Made by a program: the position numbers and the translations under genes. A stretch of DNA of 11,243 bases from Rickettsiales bacterium (lineage in GTDB: Bacteria > Pseudomonadota > Alphaproteobacteria > Rickettsiales > UBA8987), in assembly GCA_028282625.1 (NCBI GenBank), contig JANQHP010000121.1:1-11243 (forward strand), written 5' to 3'. Positions 1 through 6,442 of this stretch are shown here, in pieces; positions within the stretch are counted from its first letter, which is position 1, and each line of letters starts with the position of its first letter. The notes beneath the pieces are model-generated. The model did no database searches. It was not told the DNA's origin and was given only the letters and a program-made list of their open reading frames with translations.

Positions 1-13
1 AAGACCTGGTGGG

Positions 14-50
14 AAGGGAGCCTCTTGTTTGACAAGAGCGCTCCCTTTTT
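14..50 (+). terminator. Rho-independent terminator of an upstream gene
   Basis: GGGAGC and CTCTTG (16-27) pair with CAAGAG and GCTCCC (33-38 and 40-45) around a TTTGA loop, with one bulged C at 39. A run of five T follows at 46-50 and another T-rich stretch soon after. The T-tract lies only on the right side, so it acts on plus-strand transcripts, presumably from a gene ending left of the window. Confidence 0.75.
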
Positions 51-84
51 GCGTTTTTGAGGCTTTGCGTTTTAAGGACCAGGA

Positions 85-147
85 ATGGTTCAAAGAAGAG
101 GAAGAGGCCGCGCGGCTACCGTGAAAACCCGGATCAGAGATGCTTAA
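85..147 (+). CDS. Possible 20-residue arginine-rich small ORF
   Basis: An ATG at 85 is preceded by AAGGA (74-78) at good ribosome-binding spacing and opens a 20-codon frame ending in TAA. The peptide is very basic: six Arg and one Lys against one Asp, with the N-terminal pattern QRRGRGR. It sits just after a terminator and is convergent with sdhB. I do not recognise it. A frame this short can arise by chance, and the good ribosome-binding site is the only positive sign. It may equally be untranslated spacer. Confidence 0.2.
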   Translation: MVQRRGRGRAATVKTRIRDA

Positions 148-202
148 AAGATACGTCCGCCTGTGGCGTTTCCAACAGGTTGGGCAGGGCTGAAAACGGA
201 GG

Positions 203-985
203 CTAAACCTGCCGTTCCACCAGCAATTGCTTGATTTTGCCGATTGCCTTGGCTGGGTTCAGGCCTTTGGGACAGGTTTTGGTACAGTTCATGATGGTAT
301 GGCACCGATAGAGCTTGAAGGGGTCCTCCAGTGCGTCCAGTCGTTCGCCGGTGGCTTCGTCGCGGCTATCGGCAATCCAGCGATAGGCCTGCAGCAGGAT
401 GGCCGGGCCTAAATAACGGTCCCCGTTCCACCAATAGCTCGGGCAGGAGGTGGAGCAACAGGCGCATAGGATACACTCATCTAGCCCATCCAGCGCTTCA
501 CGTTCTTCCGGCGATTGCAGCCGCTCTTCGTCGCGCGCCACGGGGCTATCGGCTTTCATCCATGGCTCAATGGAAGCATATTGCGCGTAAAAATGGTTCA
601 AATCCGGCACCAAATCCTTCACCACGTCCATATGGGGCAGCGGGGTGACTTTCACGCCATCCTTCTGATCCGCATTGGCGCACAGGCAGGCCAGCGTATT
701 CGTCCCGCCGATATTCATCGCGCAGCTACCGCAAATGCCCTCACGGCAGGAACGACGGAAGGTCAGAGTGCTGTCCATCTCGTCTTTGATTTTGATCAGT
801 GCATCGAGCACCATCGGGCCGCAGCTATCCATATCCACTTCGTAGGTATCCAGCCGTGGGTTGCCCTCGCCTTCCGGGTCCCACCGGTAAATCTGGAAAC
901 GCTGGATGTTGGTGGCTCCTTCGGGCGCTTTGTGCAGCTGACCTTTGGTCACTTTCGCGTGTTTGGGAAGGGTAAACTCGGCCAT
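203..985 (-). CDS. sdhB: Succinate dehydrogenase iron-sulfur subunit (SdhB)
   Basis: This is the 260-residue electron-transfer subunit of complex II, which passes electrons from the FAD of SdhA through three iron-sulfur clusters to ubiquinone at the SdhCD membrane anchor, on the cytoplasmic face. The N-terminal ferredoxin-like domain has the [2Fe-2S] ligands C80, C85, C88 and C100 (motif SCREGICGSC). The C-terminal domain has C171, C174 and C177 with C238 for the [4Fe-4S] cluster and C181, C228 and C234 for the [3Fe-4S] cluster, assigned by analogy with E. coli SdhB. All ligands are present and the length is normal. The start ATG (983-985) follows AGGTAGAG, and the MAEFTLPK N terminus is typical of alphaproteobacteria. 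No sdhA, sdhC or sdhD is adjacent: upstream lie repeats and an unrelated gene, and a strong promoter lies directly in front. The gene is therefore probably transcribed alone. Confidence 0.97.
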   Translation of the reverse strand: MAEFTLPKHAKVTKGQLHKAPEGATNIQRFQIYRWDPEGEGNPRLDTYEVDMDSCGPMVLDALIKIKDEMDSTLTFRRSCREGICGSCAMNIGGTNTLACLCANADQKDGVKVTPLPHMDVVKDLVPDLNHFYAQYASIEPWMKADSPVARDEERLQSPEEREALDGLDECILCACCSTSCPSYWWNGDRYLGPAILLQAYRWIADSRDEATGERLDALEDPFKLYRCHTIMNCTKTCPKGLNPAKAIGKIKQLLVERQV

Positions 986-1027
986 TGTGCTCTACCTGCT
1001 TGTTCGTTGTGGCACTTGATAGAGGGG

Positions 1028-1056
1028 ATTATACGTGGTTGTGTTCGGTTTTTCAA
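1028..1056 (-). promoter_or_regulatory. Sigma-70-type promoter of sdhB
   Basis: Read on the minus strand, TTGAAA (1051-1056) and TATAAT (1028-1033) are separated by exactly 17 bases. The -10 box is a perfect consensus match and the -35 box matches five of six. Transcription would start near 1021, giving a leader of about 36 bases before the sdhB ATG. This supports sdhB as a transcription unit separate from any sdhCDA operon. Confidence 0.7.
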
Positions 1057-1081
1057 TGGCAAGGATGGGGTGGTGAGTTTC

Positions 1082-1109
1082 AAGTTGCAGGTTGTAAGTT
1101 GTAAGTGTT
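1082..1109. repeat. Four imperfect 7-bp tandem units
   Basis: Four consecutive heptamers occur here: AAGTTGC, AGGTTGT, AAGTTGT and AAGTGTT. They lie between the sdhB promoter and the palindromic repeats. They are too short and diverged for a minisatellite call with confidence, but the 7-base period is clear by eye. Confidence 0.5.
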
Positions 1110-1125
1110 TCGTGCTGCGTGTCTC

Positions 1126-1211
1126 GTCATCCCGCGACACCGATCGCGGGATCCAGTATGATAGGCTCTAATGTTTTGCCTCTGGATCCCGTGGTTAAAC
1201 CACGGGATGAT
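1126..1211. repeat. Paired palindromic repeats (CATCCCGCG / GGGATCCAG type)
   Basis: Two hairpins stand in inverted orientation. In the first, CCCGCGA (1131-1137) pairs with TCGCGGG (1144-1150). In the second, CCCGTGGTT (1188-1196) pairs with AACCACGGG (1198-1206). Their inner edges, GGGATCCAG (1148-1156) and CTGGATCCC (1182-1190), are also exact inverted repeats of each other, and both outer edges read GTCATCCC/GGGATGAT. The style matches the small dispersed palindromic elements known from Wolbachia and other alphaproteobacteria. The second hairpin lies just past the stop of the 1223-1909 gene and could help end its transcript. A half-copy occurs at 9163-9178. Confidence 0.75.
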
Positions 1212-1222
1212 GGGGTAGGAGT

Positions 1223-1909
1223 TTAATTGCGACCAAATGAGGTTTCTGCGTTCTTGCGCGTGAGTGCCGCGCTGGCGCTGTAGCCCTGCGTGGCGGCTTT
1301 GGCGATGCGTTGTTCTAAAAGCGTTAGAGTGATACGGTCTTGTTTTGCTCCCTCAACTTTTAAAGTATAATCTTCTGATGCTGCTTCATTTTCTAGAGGT
1401 TCTTCCAGCCTTCTGGTGATGGAAGGTAAGCTGGAACGAAAATATCCGACCAATTGGTCCTGCATCTCGGGCGTTAGACTTTTTGCTAACTCGCTTTTAG
1501 GTGGATAGAAGGAAGGTTTGGAAACGCTAAAAAGCAAATATGCAGCCTCTTTTTGGGCTGCTGCGCGCAATGCTCTTGCGCCCTCTGTTTGCAGGGTTGT
1601 GTAATCTGCATCACCCGTGGTGACTTCGGTGCCGTGTTCGTTGGTGATAGAGAAAGGATTGCCACCTTGTAAAAGAGCCTCTTCTTCTGGAAACAGCAAT
1701 TGATTGATCTGCGTTGCCGCCAATTTTCTTTGTGATTCGATGTTTTCACGACCATCTGTTTTTTCGTGTAACATCTCCAAAAACGCATCGTTAAAGAGGT
1801 TGCCCACCAGCTCGGCAGGCAGACGAATCTGGATGTGGTATGTGATGTTACCCATCTTCACATCGTGCTGAAAAGTGGGGGTGTGATCTGAGGGTTCAAG
1901 TTGTGACAT
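1223..1909 (-). CDS. Hypothetical protein, 228 residues
   Basis: I do not recognise this protein. It is soluble, with no signal peptide, no membrane segment and no cysteine. It has a short N-terminal strand-rich part (around NITYHIQIRLP, residues 20-30), an acidic and helical middle, an Ala-rich helix near residues 108-121, and a basic C-terminal tail. The ATG at 1907-1909 has no convincing ribosome-binding site; the methionine at residue 19 is an alternative start. Base composition is visibly more AT-rich than sdhB and flhB on either side. It is bounded on both sides by palindromic elements, which would suit an acquired gene, although a long intact frame with a plausible promoter argues that it is expressed. 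It shares its strand with flhB and sdhB but appears to be its own unit. Confidence 0.75.
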   Translation of the reverse strand: MSQLEPSDHTPTFQHDVKMGNITYHIQIRLPAELVGNLFNDAFLEMLHEKTDGRENIESQRKLAATQINQLLFPEEEALLQGGNPFSITNEHGTEVTTGDADYTTLQTEGARALRAAAQKEAAYLLFSVSKPSFYPPKSELAKSLTPEMQDQLVGYFRSSLPSITRRLEEPLENEAASEDYTLKVEGAKQDRITLTLLEQRIAKAATQGYSASAALTRKNAETSFGRN

Positions 1910-1912
1910 GCA

Positions 1913-2015
1913 ACGTAGGGTTTCCTAAGTATGTTGGCAAAGTAACTATAAATTATTTTTATTTATCAGCTAGTTACTTTATACAGTATTTTTTACCAAC
2001 ATGCAACCCTTACGT
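1913..2015. repeat. Nested interrupted inverted repeat upstream of the 228-residue gene
   Basis: Three nested arm pairs are centred near 1960-1965. AAAGTAACTA (1939-1948) is the exact complement of TAGTTACTTT (1971-1980). ATGTTGG (1931-1937) matches CCAACAT (1996-2002). ACGTAGGGTT (1913-1922) matches AACCCTTACGT (2005-2015) with one extra base. The inner arms are 32 bases apart centre to centre, about three helical turns. The whole lies between the flhB stop and the next minus-strand start, and it overlaps the putative promoter at 1978-2006. It could be a paired operator, a transcript hairpin between the two genes, or the remnant of a small palindromic element. Confidence 0.6.
1978..2006 (-). 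promoter_or_regulatory. Putative promoter of the 228-residue gene
   Basis: On the minus strand, TTGCAT (2001-2006) and TATAAA (1978-1983) are spaced by 17 bases in a very AT-rich stretch. The -10 box matches five of six, but the -35 box only three of six. The predicted start near 1971 falls between the two 10-bp arms of the inverted repeat, which makes repressor control plausible. Confidence 0.35.
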
Positions 2016-2026
2016 GTTTTTGGCGT

Positions 2027-3088
2027 TTATTTGTTTTTCAGGCGATAAACATAGCCGATCACCTCTGCCACGGCCTGGTAATGCTGCAAAGGGATGGCTT
2101 CATCCAGCTGGCAGCTTTCATAGAGTGCGCGGGCAAGCGGCCGATTTTCGACCACTACCACGTCGTGCTCTTCGGCCATTTCGATGATCCGCATCGCCAC
2201 AAAATCCTGACCTAGCGCTACGACCAGCGGTGCTTCCATGGTTTCCTGGTCATATTGGAGTGCCACGGCGTAATGGGTGGGGTTTCGAATGACCACATCG
2301 GCTTCCGGCACGGCCGCCATCATCCGCTTTTGGGCGCGTTCCTGCCGGATTTGCCGCAGGCGCGACTTGATCTGCGGGTCGCCTTCGGTTTGCTTGAACT
2401 CATCTTTCAGTTCCTGCCGGCTCATCCTTAAGGATTTGGTATATTCAAACCGCTGGTAAAAATAGTCCAGCACCGCAATGATCAGCATGATCGCGCAGGC
2501 GGCCAGCACAATGCGAAAGGCGAGATCTGCCAGCAGCATCACAATGCCAGATAGGCCTAAATCCACGCTATAGGTGATGGCGGAGATGTGGCTGCGTATG
2601 GCCAGCCACGAGACCACACCGATCAAGGTGATTTTGATCAATCCTTTGATAAATTCCATGAAGGCGCGTAAGGAAAAGAGCCGGCTTACCCCTTTGAGTA
2701 CCGAAATTTTTTCCAGCTTGGGCGTGATGGGTTCGGCGGAAAACACGACACCATTTTGTAAAAAGCTTGAAAAGAAGGCGACAAAAACGGTGGCAAGCAT
2801 CGGCAGCAGCATCACCAGGCCGGCGCCGATCAGTGTGTGGCGAATGACGGCCATGCTGTCGCGCCCTGAAAGCAGCACCTCTTCGGGTGAGTGCACAAAA
2901 TGGCCCAGGAGCTGCACGGCTTCGGGCATATAAAAAGGTGCAAACCATAGAATGTTGAGGATCAGCACGACAAACATCAGGAAGTTGCTGACTTCACGTG
3001 AGAAAGCCACCTGTCCTTTTTTCACCGCTTCCTGGATACGTCGCGGGGTGGGTTCCTCGGTTTTTTCCTGATCGGACTCTTCGGGCAT
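2027..3088 (-). CDS. flhB: Flagellar export-gate protein FlhB
   Basis: FlhB (353 residues) is part of the inner-membrane gate of the flagellar type III export apparatus. Its cleaved cytoplasmic domain switches export from rod/hook proteins to filament proteins. The N terminus (KTEEPTPRRIQEAVKKGQV) is the family signature. Hydrophobic segments lie near residues 36-52, 86-107, 146-165 and 182-207, giving the usual four helices. The autocleavage site NPTH is at residues 269-272, the same numbering as Salmonella FlhB, and the 'IRNPTHYAVAL' context is intact. The start at 3086-3088 is chosen because it gives the family's N terminus; the frame stays open further upstream, but only through a hairpin. 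No clear ribosome-binding site precedes it. fliR and flhA are not adjacent. It is divergent from a chemoreceptor gene. Confidence 0.96.
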   Translation of the reverse strand: MPEESDQEKTEEPTPRRIQEAVKKGQVAFSREVSNFLMFVVLILNILWFAPFYMPEAVQLLGHFVHSPEEVLLSGRDSMAVIRHTLIGAGLVMLLPMLATVFVAFFSSFLQNGVVFSAEPITPKLEKISVLKGVSRLFSLRAFMEFIKGLIKITLIGVVSWLAIRSHISAITYSVDLGLSGIVMLLADLAFRIVLAACAIMLIIAVLDYFYQRFEYTKSLRMSRQELKDEFKQTEGDPQIKSRLRQIRQERAQKRMMAAVPEADVVIRNPTHYAVALQYDQETMEAPLVVALGQDFVAMRIIEMAEEHDVVVVENRPLARALYESCQLDEAIPLQHYQAVAEVIGYVYRLKNK

Positions 3089-3163
3089 AAACCATAATTT
3101 TTGATAGGTGAATCCATAAATTTTAGCGCGGTTGGGTGGGGTGTGTCTACACACTTGCCAAGT

Positions 3164-3199
3164 CCAAAAAAACCCGCCATATATAGGGGCGGGTTTTGG
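3164..3199. terminator. Strong bidirectional terminator-like hairpin between divergent genes
   Basis: AAAACCCGCC (3169-3178) pairs perfectly with GGCGGGTTTT (3188-3197) around a nine-base AT-rich loop. The minus strand continues into a run of seven T, a good rho-independent terminator; the plus strand has four T. Its position is odd: it lies 80 bases upstream of flhB and 77 bases upstream of the receptor gene, where starts rather than ends are expected. A smaller dyad, GTGTG-TCTA-CACAC, lies at 3141-3154. It could be an attenuator, the end of a small RNA, or a leftover from a rearrangement. Confidence 0.6.
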
Positions 3200-3258
3200 T
3201 CGTGTGGAAAGAATCAATACAAGCAGCTATGCCGCGCATGCTGTGGATCAAAACGCTT

Positions 3259-3265
3259 GAGGAGG
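3259..3265 (+). promoter_or_regulatory. Ribosome-binding site fixing the chemoreceptor start
   Basis: A full GAGGAGG lies nine bases before the ATG at 3275. An in-frame ATG at 3266 directly abuts it and is too close to be used, and the frame upstream runs through the hairpin, so 3275 is the preferred start. Confidence 0.7.
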
Positions 3266-3274
3266 ATGCCAACC

Positions 3275-5008
3275 ATGACCGGCCAAGCAGCAGAAATGGA
3301 TAAGATGGAACCAGAAGAGGCGCAGGCCTCTCAAACCGATTCAAAGGCGAAAAAAGAGAAAAAGCCTCTTTCCATCAAAGCCAAGCTGATGATTTTGCTG
3401 GTCCTGCTTTTTGTACAAATTGTGGGTACCAATGCTTATTTGCTGTTGGAATTTCGCGTGGGGAAACAAGCGATTGCCCAACAAGCCAAGGCGCTGGAGC
3501 AGTTGGATATGGCGCACCGCCTTTCCCGTACATTTAATGATACCGTCTATTGGATGACCGAGGCGACCACGACGCTTTCTTCTCGCTCGCGTGACCGTGC
3601 GGCGCTGTTTTTGGGCGATGTGCGGCAGCAGTTGGAAGAGGTCTATGCCTTTTTGCCGGACACAAAGAGTGACAGCATCACGCCGTTGCTGGAAAGTCTA
3701 AGCAATACTTATAAGGATGCCTATGAGGCGCTGGCGCTGCAGGACAGAGAAAATGGCGTACGTTTTCTAGAAGCGGGCCACGCGCTGGCCGAGCAGATCA
3801 ACCGCGATCTGGATAAAATGACCAAAACCATGCAAGAGCGGGTGGAGTCTAAAGGGGACAAGGTGCTGAATTATAACGCCAACGCCGAAATGGTGGCGAA
3901 ATGGCTTCTGGTGGTGGGTGCGCTCTTTAATTTGAGCATTATTACCACGATTTTGCGGACGGTGCTAAGGCCGCTGGTTTCCATGACATCTTCCATGCGT
4001 GCGTTGGCAGCCGGACGGTATGATGAAGAATTGCCTCCAGCAGGACGGCAAGATGAAATGGGCGAAATGGCGCAGGCGCTGCGTGTGTTGCGCGATAACA
4101 GCCTGGAGGCGGAGCGCCTGGCGCAGGACCGTGAGCGGGCGAACGCCAATAAGATTGCCAGGGCGCAACGGCGTGAGGAGCTGACCCAGAAGTTGGATGG
4201 GGACATTCAGGAGGTGACCGCGCGTATTGCCGAGAGTGCCAAGCAGATGAAGGATACCGCGATTTCGATGCGTGAAGTGGCGCAGCATACGGCAAGCCAG
4301 GCCAAAGATGCTTCCGGCGCACAGGAGCAGGCGGCTTCCAATGTGGGTGCGGTGGCTACTGCGGTGGATGAGCTTTCCACCTCGATCTCTGACATTTCAG
4401 GCCAGGTCTCCAAAGCGGCTAATGTGGCAAGCAACGCGGTCCAGATTGCGAACGACACCAACAGTTCGGTTTCCACCCTTTCGGCGGCAGCGCAGAAAAT
4501 TGGTGAGATTATTGAGATCATTAATGGGATTGCCGCGCAAACCAACCTGCTGGCACTCAACGCTACGATTGAGGCTGCGCGCGCCGGGGATGCGGGCAAA
4601 GGCTTTGCCGTGGTGGCCAATGAGGTGAAGGCGCTGGCGGACCAGACCAGCCGGGCGACTGAGGAGATTACCGCGCATGTGACTTCGATCCAGAATACGA
4701 CCGAAACCAGCGTGAGCGCGATGCAGGGTATTGTGACCACCATTCAGGAAATTGATGAAATTTCTTCCTCCATTGCAACGGCGGTGGAAGAGCAGGGTGC
4801 GGTGACGCGTTCCATCGCACACAATGCGCAGCAGGCTTCTACGGACAATGAGCATGTGAAAGAAAATGTGGAACAGATGAATCAAAATGCCAGCAACGCG
4901 GAAAATGCCACGGAAAGCGTGCTGAAATCGCTTGAGAATTTGCTGGTGCAGCAGCAGAAAATGGGCGATGCGGTGCAGGATTTCTTAAAAGAATCCACTG
5001 GAACATAG
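3275..5008 (+). CDS. Methyl-accepting chemotaxis protein
   Basis: This is a 577-residue transmembrane chemoreceptor that controls CheA kinase activity through CheW. It has a charged cytoplasmic N terminus (1-37), a first membrane helix near 38-58, a periplasmic helical sensor region near 59-205 with no recognised ligand-binding signature, a second membrane helix near 210-228, a HAMP domain near 229-285 (RPLVSMTSSMRALAAGRYDEE), then the long coiled-coil signalling domain. The kinase-contacting hairpin tip is intact at about 411-455, including IAAQTNLLALNATIEAARAG. The C terminus lacks the NWETF-type tether for CheR and CheB. The lysine-rich N-terminal extension before the first helix is longer than in classical receptors. 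No che genes adjoin it, so it probably works with a cluster elsewhere. The ligand cannot be told from sequence. Confidence 0.96.
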   Translation: MTGQAAEMDKMEPEEAQASQTDSKAKKEKKPLSIKAKLMILLVLLFVQIVGTNAYLLLEFRVGKQAIAQQAKALEQLDMAHRLSRTFNDTVYWMTEATTTLSSRSRDRAALFLGDVRQQLEEVYAFLPDTKSDSITPLLESLSNTYKDAYEALALQDRENGVRFLEAGHALAEQINRDLDKMTKTMQERVESKGDKVLNYNANAEMVAKWLLVVGALFNLSIITTILRTVLRPLVSMTSSMRALAAGRYDEELPPAGRQDEMGEMAQALRVLRDNSLEAERLAQDRERANANKIARAQRREELTQKLDGDIQEVTARIAESAKQMKDTAISMREVAQHTASQAKDASGAQEQAASNVGAVATAVDELSTSISDISGQVSKAANVASNAVQIANDTNSSVSTLSAAAQKIGEIIEIINGIAAQTNLLALNATIEAARAGDAGKGFAVVANEVKALADQTSRATEEITAHVTSIQNTTETSVSAMQGIVTTIQEIDEISSSIATAVEEQGAVTRSIAHNAQQASTDNEHVKENVEQMNQNASNAENATESVLKSLENLLVQQQKMGDAVQDFLKESTGT

Positions 5009-5038
5009 GCGACTCTCCTATTGCTTGGAGCCTTGGAT

Positions 5039-5212
5039 ATGGCAGCATTTGACCCTTCTTTGTTGGATATTTTGGCCTGCCCGGTCACCAAAACCCCGTT
5101 GCGTTACGATGAGGCAAAACAGCAGCTGATCAGCGATGAGGCGGGGCTTGCTTACCCGATCCGTGAGGGCATTCCGGTGCTTTTGCCGGAGGAGGGGGTC
5201 AAAGTAGGGTGA
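5039..5212 (+). CDS. Trm112 / UPF0434 family small protein
   Basis: This is a 57-residue protein with the family pattern LLDILACPVTKTPL, then a strand-rich part ending AYPIREGIPVLLPEE. Length and motif order match bacterial Trm112-like proteins (E. coli YcaR). Eukaryotic Trm112 activates methyltransferases; the bacterial role is not well settled, so no reaction is assigned. Only one cysteine (in ACP) remains of the zinc site, as is common in bacterial members. The ATG at 5039 has GGAG at 5027-5030 with eight bases between; a TTG at 5021 is less likely. The gene starts 30 bases after the chemoreceptor stop with no evident terminator between, so read-through is possible. Confidence 0.9.
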   Translation: MAAFDPSLLDILACPVTKTPLRYDEAKQQLISDEAGLAYPIREGIPVLLPEEGVKVG

Positions 5213-5255
5213 TGGTGTGAGCCCAAGCTGTTTTGTCGCATCATGATGGGATAAC

Positions 5256-5954
5256 ATGCCTATGACCTCCATCCTCACGATTTTGACCTCGACGACGCAA
5301 ACCCTAGACGGGGAGCCAACCGGCTTCTGGTTGGAGGAGCTTGCCGCCCCTTTTTATGCATGGCACGATGCGGGCGTGGAAGTGGCGCTTTGTGCCATGG
5401 CAGGTGGCAAGGCCCAGTGGGACCCCAAAAGCTACCAGGAAGAGGGCGAGAATCCGGCGGTGTGTGAGCGTTTTGTGCAGGATAAGACGGCGGTGGCCGC
5501 ATTAGAGAATCTGCCTGCGTTAGAGGCGATGGAGGCCGCACGCTATGACGGGATTTTTATTCCTGGTGGGGTAGGGTGCGTGTTTGATATGGCCGAGCAT
5601 CCGGTGTTAAGCCGCGTGCTGAGTGCGGCTTATACGAGCGAGCAGGTGATTGCGAGTGTGTGCCACGGCCCAGCCGCACTGATTGGGCCGACCACGCCGG
5701 ATGGTTCGCCGCTGGTGGCAGGCAAAAAGGTGAATTGCTTCACGCGTAGCGAGGATGAAGCCGCAGGGCTGGGCGAAGTGGTGCCGTTTTTTATTGAGGA
5801 TCGCCTGAAGGAGCTTGGTGCGAAGTTTGTGCATGGGCCGGATTGGGCCCCTTTTGTGGTGGAGGACGGCTTGCTGATCACGGGGCAAAACCCGGCGAGC
5901 AGTAGCCAGATGGCCAAGAAGGTGCTGGAAATACTGAACAAAGGAGAAAATTGA
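5256..5954 (+). CDS. DJ-1/PfpI (Hsp31-like) class I glutamine amidotransferase-fold protein
   Basis: This 232-residue cytosolic protein belongs to the DJ-1/PfpI superfamily, closest in style to the Hsp31 group linked to glyoxalase III-type activity on methylglyoxal and to stress protection. The nucleophile elbow is SVCHGPAAL with C136 and the adjacent H137. The conserved acidic residue is probably E28 in TGFWLEELAAPF, aligned by hand to yeast Hsp31. A PGGVG loop lies near residue 105, and the C-terminal GQNPASS motif is also typical of the group. The start at 5256 has a weak ribosome-binding site; the methionine at 5262 is an alternative. The stop overlaps the next ATG by one base (TGATG), so the two genes are translationally coupled. 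The exact substrate is not predictable, and the glyoxalase role is inference from the family. Confidence 0.88.
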   Translation: MPMTSILTILTSTTQTLDGEPTGFWLEELAAPFYAWHDAGVEVALCAMAGGKAQWDPKSYQEEGENPAVCERFVQDKTAVAALENLPALEAMEAARYDGIFIPGGVGCVFDMAEHPVLSRVLSAAYTSEQVIASVCHGPAALIGPTTPDGSPLVAGKKVNCFTRSEDEAAGLGEVVPFFIEDRLKELGAKFVHGPDWAPFVVEDGLLITGQNPASSSQMAKKVLEILNKGEN

Positions 5955-6439
5955 TGTTTTATGGAATTGGATTTTTAGGTGTTTTGGGGATAGCTTTAGG
6001 CATTTTTGCCCTGCCAGTGCAGGCATTGCAGGCAGAAATTGGCTGCAGTAGTCTGGCAAAGCATTTGGAGCAATGTAAACGTTACGAGTGTCAGGAAGCA
6101 CGTGTGATTGCAGGCCAAAAATTGACGTCGACTTATGTGGTGTTTGGCAAGAAAGCGGATGGATCCTGTGATTATATGAGCCGGATCAAGCCGGATGCTC
6201 CTTATTATCGTTGCAATGTGAAGGGCGCGCTCAAAGAGGTGATGGTGCGGATGGCCAAGCGTGTGGAAGCCGGCAAGCCACCGATGGGAGAGATGCCGGA
6301 TCCACAAAAGATGATGCACCCAGATGGAACGCCCAATCAGGCAGCAATGGAGGCGTTTGTGAAGCGCAACCAGGATGTGATGGTGCTTGCTGAGGCGGTG
6401 AAACAAGGAGATTGCCGCTTTCAGATGCCAGGTGAATAA
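5954..6439 (+). CDS. Secreted six-cysteine hypothetical protein
   Basis: This 161-residue protein has a clear signal peptide: a glycine-rich hydrophobic stretch at residues 2-20 with likely cleavage after A24 (VQA) or A27. The mature part has exactly six cysteines (C31, C41, C46, C72, C87, C154), which suggests three disulfides in the periplasm or outside the cell. The pattern LEQCKRYEC...GSCDYM...YYRCNV recalls a family of small uncharacterised exported proteobacterial proteins, but I cannot name it with certainty. A Met/Pro-rich linker (GKPPMGEMPDPQKMM, near residues 107-121) follows. The start ATG shares a base with the preceding stop and has AAGGAG at 5942-5947, so it is co-translated with the DJ-1-like gene. 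Function is unknown. Confidence 0.85.
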   Translation: MFYGIGFLGVLGIALGIFALPVQALQAEIGCSSLAKHLEQCKRYECQEARVIAGQKLTSTYVVFGKKADGSCDYMSRIKPDAPYYRCNVKGALKEVMVRMAKRVEAGKPPMGEMPDPQKMMHPDGTPNQAAMEAFVKRNQDVMVLAEAVKQGDCRFQMPGE

Positions 6440-6442
6440 GGG

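Noticed and set aside
515..1171. Long plus-strand ORF opposite sdhB
   Set aside because: It is antisense to an unmistakable SdhB frame with all iron-sulfur ligands, and its end runs into intergenic repeats.
1082..1211. CRISPR array
   Set aside because: The units are 7-bp imperfect tandems and two palindromes, not evenly spaced direct repeats with unique spacers, and no cas gene is present.
3089..3217. A longer FlhB with 43 extra N-terminal residues
   Set aside because: The extension reads through a strong hairpin, and the family N terminus begins at the methionine encoded at 3086-3088.
3101..3274. A longer chemoreceptor start
   Set aside because: The extension reads through the same hairpin, and GAGGAGG at 3259-3265 clearly serves the ATG at 3275.
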